Assembly (NCBI GenBank): GCA_021818715.1
Contig: JAKATN010000008.1
Location: 1-45,992, forward strand
Origin: Thermoplasmata archaeon
GTDB taxonomy: Archaea > Thermoplasmatota > Thermoplasmata > Thermoplasmatales > Thermoplasmataceae
Length of the DNA: 45,992 nucleotides
Reading direction: 5' to 3'
Shown: one piece after another, positions 40,709-45,992 of the stretch
Numbering within the stretch: the first letter of the stretch is position 1
Layout: each line of letters opens with the position of its first letter
Program-made: the position numbers and the translations under genes
Notes under the pieces: model-generated
What the model saw: the letters and a program-made list of their open reading frames with translations, nothing else
The model's database searches: none
What the model was told of the DNA's origin: nothing

Positions 40709-41686
40709 TCAGTTCCTGGCCTTGATTGTCTTCCAGTCTGATTTGGATGCTGTCAGCCCTTTCTTCGCCTGCACGTAATTGTAAGCGGAGAGCGCCGCTG
40801 TTGCGCCCATTCCTGCTGATATTACCGCCTGCTTGTACGGTATCTGCGTGATGTCACCGCAGGAAAAAATTCCGGCAGTTGAAGTTGTTCCGTCAAGGTT
40901 TGTTATGATCTCTTCCTTGCTGTTCAGGTTAACTATCCCCTTCACAAAATCGCTCTTGGCTATGTACCCGATCTCAACAAAGATGCCGTCAAGCTTTTCG
41001 TCCCATGTCTTTCCGCCTGAACTCTTCAGGGTAATCGACTCGACCCTCTTATCGCCGTTTATGGAGACCACTTCCGTGGAAGGCAGGAAGTTTACCCTCT
41101 TGCTCTCTATCATCCCGGATATTATTTCACCTCCAGCAGTAAGCTTCGGAGGTTTGTGTATCAGAAGGAGTTCACCCACCACGTTGGAAAGATAGTTGAC
41201 CGCTTCGTATGCCTGGTCACCTATGCCGACGACAGCCACCTTCTTTCCCTTGAAAAGCGGTCCATCACACACTGCGCAATAGGAAACACCCCTGCCCTTC
41301 AGTTTTTCCTCCCCGGGAACGCCAAGATCCCTTGGAGTCTTTCCGAATGCAAGTATAAGGGAGAGTGCTGAAAATCTGCCGGACGTTGTGCCAACGCTGA
41401 AATTATCCCCAACCTTTTCGATGGATTTCACCTCATCGTAAAGGAATTCTGTGCCGTAGGCCCTGGCCTGCTCCTGGAACTTGTTCATCAGCTCAAATCC
41501 GCCTATGTTCATAAAGCCAGGATAATTCTGTATATCGTTTGTGAGCAGCGCCTGCCCACCTATATCCTTGCTGATGATCAGAGTGCGCATCTGCTGCCTT
41601 GATGTGTATATTGCAGCGGAAAGCCCCGCTGAGGCTGCGCCCACGATTATGACATCGTAAATTTCAGTGTCGGCCAGGTCTGTCAC
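40709..41686 (-). CDS. trxB: Thioredoxin reductase, NADPH-binding motif degenerate (Thermoplasma type)
   Basis: This flavoprotein reduces thioredoxin. The FAD motif I-V-G-A-A-S-A-G lies at 14-21, the redox pair is C137-A-V-C140-D-G, and the C-terminal G-x-F-S-C-G-D FAD motif is present. In the pyridine-nucleotide domain the glycine loop is G-I-G-D-Q-A-Y-E-A (154-162). The usual H-R-R-x3-R motif that holds the NADPH 2'-phosphate reads H177-K-P-P-K-L. The T. acidophilum enzyme was reported not to use NADPH or NADH, and this one appears to share that trait. Its start is two bases after the thioredoxin stop (single operon). Confidence 0.92.
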   Translation of the reverse strand: MTDLADTEIYDVIIVGAASAGLSAAIYTSRQQMRTLIISKDIGGQALLTNDIQNYPGFMNIGGFELMNKFQEQARAYGTEFLYDEVKSIEKVGDNFSVGTTSGRFSALSLILAFGKTPRDLGVPGEEKLKGRGVSYCAVCDGPLFKGKKVAVVGIGDQAYEAVNYLSNVVGELLLIHKPPKLTAGGEIISGMIESKRVNFLPSTEVVSINGDKRVESITLKSSGGKTWDEKLDGIFVEIGYIAKSDFVKGIVNLNSKEEIITNLDGTTSTAGIFSCGDITQIPYKQAVISAGMGATAALSAYNYVQAKKGLTASKSDWKTIKARN

Positions 41687-41688
41687 CC

Positions 41689-42105
41689 TCAGTTCCTGAG
41701 GAATTTCTCAATCCTTGCCTTAAGGACTTCCTTTGGCACGTAGCCTATGACTCCGTCCACAGGCTGCCCTTCCCTGAAAAACAGCAGCGTGGGGATACTC
41801 TGGATCGAGAATTCGCCTGAAACCATCGGGTTGTCGTCAACGTTGAGCCTGCCGAACGAAACCTTTCCGTTGTATTCTGATGCCAGCTCGTCCACTATTG
41901 GGGAGACCATCCTGCACGGGCCGCACCATGGTGCCCAGAAGTCCACCACCATGTGTTTTTGCTTCTTTACCGTCTCAAAGAAATCCCTGTCCCCAAGTGT
42001 TAGAGGCTCGACTTTTCCATTCATTTTTTTCTCACTCCTAGCATTCTCAAGGAATTTATTGTACATCCGTTCCCTTATTTTCTCCAGGTCCGAGTCCATC
42101 TGCAT
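41689..42105 (-). CDS. trxA: Thioredoxin with N-terminal extension
   Basis: The thioredoxin fold has the active site W-C61-G-P-C64 and the cis-proline loop S-I-P-T-L near residue 108. Residues 1 to about 33 form a charged, helical extension (E-K-I-R-E-R-M, S-E-K-K) before the domain; it is not a signal peptide. First gene of a trxA-trxB operon. The - strand TATA box (CATATTTATG) at 42135-42144 lies directly beside the CGCAAC motif shared with the pilin promoter. Substrates probably include ribonucleotide reductase and peroxiredoxins. Confidence 0.93.
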   Translation of the reverse strand: MQMDSDLEKIRERMYNKFLENARSEKKMNGKVEPLTLGDRDFFETVKKQKHMVVDFWAPWCGPCRMVSPIVDELASEYNGKVSFGRLNVDDNPMVSGEFSIQSIPTLLFFREGQPVDGVIGYVPKEVLKARIEKFLRN

Positions 42106-42134
42106 CCCTTAAGTATCCCTGTATCAGCCCCGTG

Positions 42135-42180
42135 CATAAATATGTTGCGTTTTTGCCAATAACGCACAAAGTCTAAATAT
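42135..42180. promoter_or_regulatory. Divergent promoter with inverted repeat between trxA and the winged-helix gene
   Basis: The trxA TATA box CATATTTATG (- strand, 42135-42144) and the regulator TATA-like CTAAATATT (+ strand, 42172-42180) flank an inverted repeat, TGCGTT at 42146-42151 and AACGCA at 42161-42166 with a nine-base centre. The regulator would therefore contact both promoters. Distance from CTAAATATT to GTG 42200 fits a leaderless start. Confidence 0.45.
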
Positions 42181-42199
42181 TGGCTCGCCATAAGGATAA

Positions 42200-42586
42200 G
42201 TGGACAGTCTTCACTCCTTTTCCAGAAGGGAGATCAGATGCGATAGCGTTCTGTGCTCCCTGTTCGGCATAAACGACGTGGAGTGCAGGGCTTTCTTCAA
42301 GATAAGCAAGATGGCCAGCATATCACTTGACGACATGGCTGTTTACCTGCACAAGGACAAGAGCACCACCCACAGGTGTCTCGAGAAACTCGTGAGCCTT
42401 GGCCTCTGCTTCAAGGAAAGCAAGAGCCTTGAGGCTGGCGGGCACAGGAACGTGTATACTGCAACCAGCCCTAAAAAGGTGAAGGAGGAGGCCTCCAGGA
42501 TCCTTGAAGATTTTTATTCGACCATGAAGGAAAAGGTGCTTTATCTTGATGAATACATCGAGATGGAGATCAGGAACCTGCTCTGA
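42200..42586 (+). CDS. Winged-helix transcriptional regulator
   Basis: The 128-residue protein has one HTH domain at about residues 33-75: S-L-D-D-M-A-V-Y-L then K-D-K-S-T-T-H-R-C-L-E-K-L-V-S-L-G-L is the recognition helix region, followed by a wing (S-L-E-A-G-G-H-R-N-V-Y). The C-terminal part is an amphipathic helix likely to dimerise. It resembles the N-terminal half of TrmB/MarR-like archaeal regulators, without an obvious ligand domain. Five cysteines (residues 14, 19, 29, 60 and 71) could sense redox state, fitting the divergent thioredoxin genes. Start is GTG 42200. Confidence 0.75.
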   Translation: MDSLHSFSRREIRCDSVLCSLFGINDVECRAFFKISKMASISLDDMAVYLHKDKSTTHRCLEKLVSLGLCFKESKSLEAGGHRNVYTATSPKKVKEEASRILEDFYSTMKEKVLYLDEYIEMEIRNLL

Positions 42587-43586
42587 CTGACTTGAGGAAT
42601 TTTGAGAGTGCATCAAGCCCGGATGCAAGGATATCCCTTTCCGTGGTGAAACAGAGCCTGAAATGCCCCTCCTTTCCGAAAATTGAGCCTGGGACAAGGA
42701 GGACACCCGCTTCCTTTATCGCTCTCCTGCATAACTCCTCAGAACTTGCCCGAAAACCGTAGGAAGGGAAACAGAATGGGACTCCGTCTGTGATCTCGCA
42801 TTTCAGGGAATTCTCCAGAAGAAATTCCTCTACCAGTTTCCTGTTTTCCCGTACCACCCTGGCATTGCGTTTCCGGATTTCCTCCTCATGATCCATAATT
42901 TTGGAAGCGATGTAAAGCATGAAGCCGGGATTGCTGTTGCTGGTGAGATCCTTCATGGTGGAGATCCTGTCCATCATCTCACCCTTTGCTATTATCCATC
43001 CAGCCCTGGTAAAAGACGATCCATAGAATTTTGACAATGTCCCTGCTATCGCAATGTTATCAGCAAGCCTGAAACTTGACCTTACCCCGGTGAACTCTAT
43101 GAATGTCTCGTCCACGAATGCCTCTTCATACTCCTTGAATCCTGCCGGCTTGAGGATGCTTCCCGTCGGATTGTTCGGGTTCGAGAATGCCACTGCGGAA
43201 CTGGCAGCATCGTCAGGGCACGACTCCCTGAGATCGGTAAGCCGGACATGCTTGCCGGCCACCTCTGCGACCCTGAAAAATGGCTCGTACTCAGGGGCAT
43301 TTAGGTAAACGTCAGCTGGCTTCAATGCCGATATACCTAGGAATATTGCCTCGGTGGCCCCGACAGTGGGAATCACGTTTTCCACCCTGACAGAATATTT
43401 TTTGGCAAGTGTATTCCTGAACAGGTCGGATCCGTCCATTCCTGATTCAAGGTATTCGTTGATTGAAGTGTCAATACCGTAACTGCCAAAATCCGGCGCG
43501 GGCATGCCGCTGAGCGACAGCTGAAAATGCTTTACGTTGAAGTTTTCCCTGAGCCATCGGAACATCCTGAAATCTGTCGGAACCAT
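42570..43586 (-). CDS. Aminotransferase class I/II (PLP-dependent, aspartate/HisC-like)
   Basis: The PLP fold shows S-N-P-N-N-P-T-G near residues 136-143, D-E-T-F-I-E in the Asp position and G-T-L-S-K-F-Y-G with the Schiff-base lysine near 189, followed by R-A-G-W. About 338 residues fits histidinol-phosphate/aspartate-type enzymes of the small class. An upstream GTG at 43607 exists, but a TAAATAATA box at 43608-43616 overlaps it, so ATG 43586 is the likely leaderless start. It is divergent from malate dehydrogenase; aspartate/oxaloacetate chemistry would fit that neighbour, but amino-acid specificity is unproven. Confidence 0.85.
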   Translation of the reverse strand: MVPTDFRMFRWLRENFNVKHFQLSLSGMPAPDFGSYGIDTSINEYLESGMDGSDLFRNTLAKKYSVRVENVIPTVGATEAIFLGISALKPADVYLNAPEYEPFFRVAEVAGKHVRLTDLRESCPDDAASSAVAFSNPNNPTGSILKPAGFKEYEEAFVDETFIEFTGVRSSFRLADNIAIAGTLSKFYGSSFTRAGWIIAKGEMMDRISTMKDLTSNSNPGFMLYIASKIMDHEEEIRKRNARVVRENRKLVEEFLLENSLKCEITDGVPFCFPSYGFRASSEELCRRAIKEAGVLLVPGSIFGKEGHFRLCFTTERDILASGLDALSKFLKSVRAGS

Positions 43587-43668
43587 GATCTGGAAGTTTA
43601 AACTCACTATTATTTACTTGCGAGTCGTCCACTCCGAATCTATATTAGCATTCTGGCGATCAAGTCTC
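43587..43668. promoter_or_regulatory. Divergent promoter region of the aminotransferase and malate dehydrogenase
   Basis: The - strand box TAAATAATA (43608-43616) and the + strand box CTATATTA (43640-43647) are each about 25 bases before their start codons. Confidence 0.5.
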
Positions 43669-44640
43669 ATGGCAAGAAGCAAGATTTCAGTTATAGGGGC
43701 AGGAAATGTTGGGGCTTCCCTTGCACAGTTCCTGGTGAACCGTGACCTGGGTGACGTATATCTTTTTGACGTCGTTGAAGGGATCCCTGAAGGAAAGGCG
43801 CTTGACATTTATGAGGGTACACCCCACTGGGGCGTTGACTCCAGAGTCTATGGCTTCACGACCAAGAGCCCTGAGATATACAAAAATCTCGAAGGTTCGG
43901 ATGTGGTGGTGGTGACTGCCGGTCTTGCGAGAAAGCCTGGCATGAGCAGGGATGACCTGCTGGGAAAGAACGTTGAGATAATCAGGGACGTCGCCAAGAG
44001 CGTCGGCAGATATTCCTCCGATGCAAAGGTCATAGTGGTAACGAACCCTGCGGATATAATGGCATATGCATTTTACAAAGCATCCGGCATAAAGCCGGAA
44101 AGGATACTGGGACTTGGAGGATCGCTGGACAGCGCCAGGTTCAGGACTTTTCTCGCCATGGAGCTTGGGGTTTCTGTTGAGGATGTCTATGGGTTCGTGA
44201 TTGGCGGCCATGGCGATGACATGGTTCCATTTATAAGATATTCCAGTGCCGGCGGAATTCCTGTGGAGAGGCTCCTGTCAAAGGAGAAGATTGACGGGAT
44301 TGTCAAGAGGACAAGGCTCGGCGGGGGCGAGATCGTTAATTTGCTCAAGACTGGCAGCGCATATTATGCACCGGGCATATCCATCACCGCAATGGCGGAA
44401 TCAATAATCAGGGACAAGAAACGCATAATTCCAAGCGCAGCCTTCATTTCAGGAAAGCATGCCGAGCATTATGGCATATCCGGAAAATTCATAGGTGTCC
44501 CGGTGAAAATTGGATCGGAAGGAGCAGAGCAGATATACGACATAGATTTCCAGGCTTCTGAGCTTGATCTCTGGAAGAAGACGGTGGCTTCAGTAAACAG
44601 CAGCTGCGACGTTGTCGACAAGCTTTTCTCATCCAGCTGA
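43669..44640 (+). CDS. mdh: Malate dehydrogenase (LDH/MDH family)
   Basis: The enzyme oxidises malate to oxaloacetate in the citric acid cycle. The Rossmann loop is V-I-G-A-G-N-V-G (residues 8-15). The substrate-specificity loop reads A-R-K-P-G-M-S-R, whose Arg-Lys pair is the malate-type signature, and G-G-H-G-D-D-M-V-P holds the catalytic histidine. About 323 residues is normal. The frame is open upstream to 43537, but that part is non-homologous and contains the promoter, so ATG 43669 is chosen. Cofactor preference is not read here: the acidic residue after beta-2 (F-D-V-V-E-G) favours NAD. Confidence 0.93.
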   Translation: MARSKISVIGAGNVGASLAQFLVNRDLGDVYLFDVVEGIPEGKALDIYEGTPHWGVDSRVYGFTTKSPEIYKNLEGSDVVVVTAGLARKPGMSRDDLLGKNVEIIRDVAKSVGRYSSDAKVIVVTNPADIMAYAFYKASGIKPERILGLGGSLDSARFRTFLAMELGVSVEDVYGFVIGGHGDDMVPFIRYSSAGGIPVERLLSKEKIDGIVKRTRLGGGEIVNLLKTGSAYYAPGISITAMAESIIRDKKRIIPSAAFISGKHAEHYGISGKFIGVPVKIGSEGAEQIYDIDFQASELDLWKKTVASVNSSCDVVDKLFSSS

Positions 44641-44652
44641 GGGTAAACCCCC

Positions 44653-45366
44653 TCAACCCCTTTTTATCCATTCCAGATAGAAGTCCGGGAATTCCCTGTA
44701 CTCAAGCGGATCCTGCAGGCCCGCATCCATAAAACCGCGAAGTCTGAGGAGACAGGAATCACATTTTCCGCAGGAAACCTGATCTCCACGGTAGCAGGAC
44801 CATGTCAGTTCGTACGGTGCATTATTTGTCTTTCCGACACTTATAATCTCACCCTTGCTGAGGTACTGCAGAGGCGCCTCTATGCGTATCGCATTGTGTT
44901 TTCCCAGGGCAAGGTTGACGGTTTCCTCCATCCTGGAGATGAATTCCGGCCTGCAATCAGGATAGCCTGAATAGTCGACTGAATTGACGCCGATGGCTAT
45001 CCTGTCCGCACCAATGGAGAATGCATATGAAGCTGCCAGCGCCAGAAATATAGCGTTCCTTGACGGTACAAAGGTGTTGGGTATGCCTGAACCAACTTCC
45101 TCCAGACTCCTTGCCATGATTTCAGCATTTCCGGTAAGCGAGCTTGTTGATTCAGGTATCTCCACCTTCACCCTCTTACCTTTCAGCCCATAATAGCTGC
45201 AGAGGTCCTCCACGCTCTTCAGTTCCCTGGAGTGTGTCTGTCCGTACTCAAAGCTGATGGGAAAAATAGTGTATCCCCTGGTTTTGAAAATTGAGAGAAG
45301 TGTGGTGGAATCCAATCCGCCGGAAAGAAGCACTACAACGCTATTGCCGGGTGAACCTGATCTCAT
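44653..45366 (-). CDS. queC: 7-cyano-7-deazaguanine synthase QueC
   Basis: QueC makes preQ0, the precursor of archaeosine in tRNA. The PP-loop S-G-G-L-D-S is at residues 15-20, and the zinc site is C-x-C-G-K-C-D-S-C near residues 209-220 (V-S-C-G-K-C-D-S-C with an upstream Cys). The 237-residue length is typical. Two ATGs lie at 45375 and 45366; a GGGTG six bases before 45366 favours the latter. Its start overlaps the end of queD by 26 bases. Archaeosine formation would also need TGT, not in this window. Confidence 0.92.
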   Translation of the reverse strand: MRSGSPGNSVVVLLSGGLDSTTLLSIFKTRGYTIFPISFEYGQTHSRELKSVEDLCSYYGLKGKRVKVEIPESTSSLTGNAEIMARSLEEVGSGIPNTFVPSRNAIFLALAASYAFSIGADRIAIGVNSVDYSGYPDCRPEFISRMEETVNLALGKHNAIRIEAPLQYLSKGEIISVGKTNNAPYELTWSCYRGDQVSCGKCDSCLLRLRGFMDAGLQDPLEYREFPDFYLEWIKRG

Positions 45367-45820
45367 AGCATGCACCCATGCCGGGTCCCTCGTCCACGCA
45401 GACCATTATCTTCTCTATATTTTTGTTACCGGAAAGCTGGTCCCTCAACTCTTCGGCGACGTACCTGGAAATCTCCTCGCTTGCGCTGCTTGTGGCAGGC
45501 AGCTCAAAAATGTCATTTCTGCTCACCCTTATCTCTTTTTCCCCGTAGCTGATGATGCATGTATCCCCGGTGATTGTGTATCTGGAAATATCTGATTTTG
45601 TGGGCACAAGCAGTCTGTGATCCATCCTTGCTGTGATGAACTTGAGCTGCTGTATCACTTCGAGATAATCCACGACGAATTCCCCCTCAGTTTCACCGAA
45701 TATTTTTGCCCTGACAAAATAATCATGCCCGTGCAGTCTAGAGCATTTTGTGTGGGAAGGTATAAAATGCGCGGCAGAAAACCTGATGTCGGTTTTCCAA
45801 CCATCTACTTCCAGTTGCAT
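45341..45820 (-). CDS. queD: 6-carboxytetrahydropterin synthase QueD (PTPS family)
   Basis: QueD makes 6-carboxy-tetrahydropterin for the preQ0 pathway. The zinc ligands are His18 and the H-G-H pair at residues 30-32 (C-S-R-L-H-G-H), and the catalytic cysteine is Cys26. D-Y-L-E-V and H-R-L-L-V follow; C-V-D-E-G-P-G near the end holds the conserved glutamate. The 159-residue length is slightly long, with an insertion near 90-105. A TATAATATC box about 23 bases upstream fits ATG 45820 as a leaderless start. It heads the queD-queC operon; a tnpB end lies immediately upstream. Confidence 0.9.
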   Translation of the reverse strand: MQLEVDGWKTDIRFSAAHFIPSHTKCSRLHGHDYFVRAKIFGETEGEFVVDYLEVIQQLKFITARMDHRLLVPTKSDISRYTITGDTCIISYGEKEIRVSRNDIFELPATSSASEEISRYVAEELRDQLSGNKNIEKIMVCVDEGPGMGACYEIRFTRQ

Positions 45821-45866
45821 GTACCCACATTGCTGCATGATATTATATCAGTTGTCCGACCCGCCT

Positions 45867-45992
45867 GTGACATCCTCCCACCCCTAAAGGAGTGGGCTTC
45901 CCGTTTCAGCGACCGGAGTTACCATTGCTGGCAGAGCTCCAATCTCCACGGGCGTGAATTCGGGAGTGCCCCTCCCTATCTTTATCAGTCCC
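45867..45992 (-). mobile_element. tnpB: Right end of an IS605/IS607-type element with the 3' end of tnpB (omega-RNA region)
   Basis: On the - strand the last 35 codons of a frame running off the window (stop TAG at 45884-45886) read G-R-G-T-P-E-F-T-P-V-E, then A-L-P-A, then E-T-G-S-P, the usual C-terminal tail of TnpB transposon nucleases. Across the stop, CCCACTCC-TTTA-GGGGTGGG (45876-45895, one G-U wobble) forms the conserved terminal hairpin, followed by GGATGTCAC ending near 45867. That hairpin plus 'GATGTCAC' is the recurrent right end of these elements and the 3' scaffold of the omega-RNA. The catalytic RuvC residues lie outside the window. Confidence 0.75.

Noticed and set aside
1-45992. 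CRISPR array or defence island
   Set aside because: No regularly spaced direct repeats were seen, and no cas or other defence genes are present apart from the tnpB end.

Overview
The window reads as chromosomal DNA of an acidophilic archaeon of the order Thermoplasmatales (Thermoplasma / 'alphabet-plasma' relatives). The evidence is archaeal information-processing genes (topoisomerase VI, L44e, S27e, aIF2 alpha, Nop10, a small TOPRIM protein, archaeal-type asparagine synthetase), a Thermoplasma-like glucose dehydrogenase, a thioredoxin reductase lacking the NADPH-binding arginines, paired trehalose-phosphate synthase and phosphatase, and many genes whose TATA box lies about 25-29 bases before the start codon, as expected for leaderless mRNAs. 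Gene density is high and base composition fairly even, so most of the window looks like core genome.

Layout. 1-284: tail of an IS4/IS1634-type transposase cut by the window edge. 398-6207: one tightly overlapping + strand operon encoding a molybdenum hydroxylase of the xanthine oxidase / CO dehydrogenase family (coxM-coxS-coxL order) followed by moaE, moaA, moaD and a MoeB-like activator. moaC-moaB converge on it from the - strand, so most of the molybdopterin pathway lies beside its client enzyme. 7225-8887: ABC-2 type exporter. 9110-9862: exonuclease III. 10081-10149: a probable 22-residue acidic microprotein with its own promoter and Shine-Dalgarno site. 10373-11879: Lrp-type regulator divergent from an archaeal asparagine synthetase, with palindromes between them. 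11984-13808: TOPRIM protein, RNase Z and a dCTP deaminase/dUTPase-fold protein. 13830-15194: NCS1 nucleobase permease whose start codon lies in a perfect 10-bp-arm inverted repeat. 15291-17355: trehalose synthesis. 17340-21057: topoisomerase VI B and A plus a nitrilase-family amidase in one operon. 21127-23301: the classic archaeal L44e-S27e-aIF2a-Nop10-PAC2 operon. 23411-25487: sugar-nucleotide epimerase and an S66 (LD-carboxypeptidase/MccF-like) peptidase.

25731-32114 is the most distinctive region. It holds a type IV pilin-like gene with tandem TATA boxes, tRNA-Ala(GGC) on the other strand, then an overlapping operon of two different secretion ATPases bracketing two GspF/TadC-like membrane proteins. 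One membrane protein has a disordered N-terminal extension of about 240 residues. This looks like a Tad/archaellum-like pilus machine with two motors.

32466-45820 is metabolic and redox housekeeping: M13 metallopeptidase, CPA1 antiporter with NAD synthetase, FolD with glucose dehydrogenase (Entner-Doudoroff entry), an MFS transporter, a small unknown membrane protein, thioredoxin reductase-thioredoxin divergent from a winged-helix regulator, an aminotransferase divergent from malate dehydrogenase, and QueD-QueC for archaeosine. The right edge holds the 3' end of a tnpB gene and its conserved terminal hairpin (IS605/IS607-type), immediately upstream of the queD promoter.

All identifications are from reading the sequence and remembered family signatures; no database search was run.
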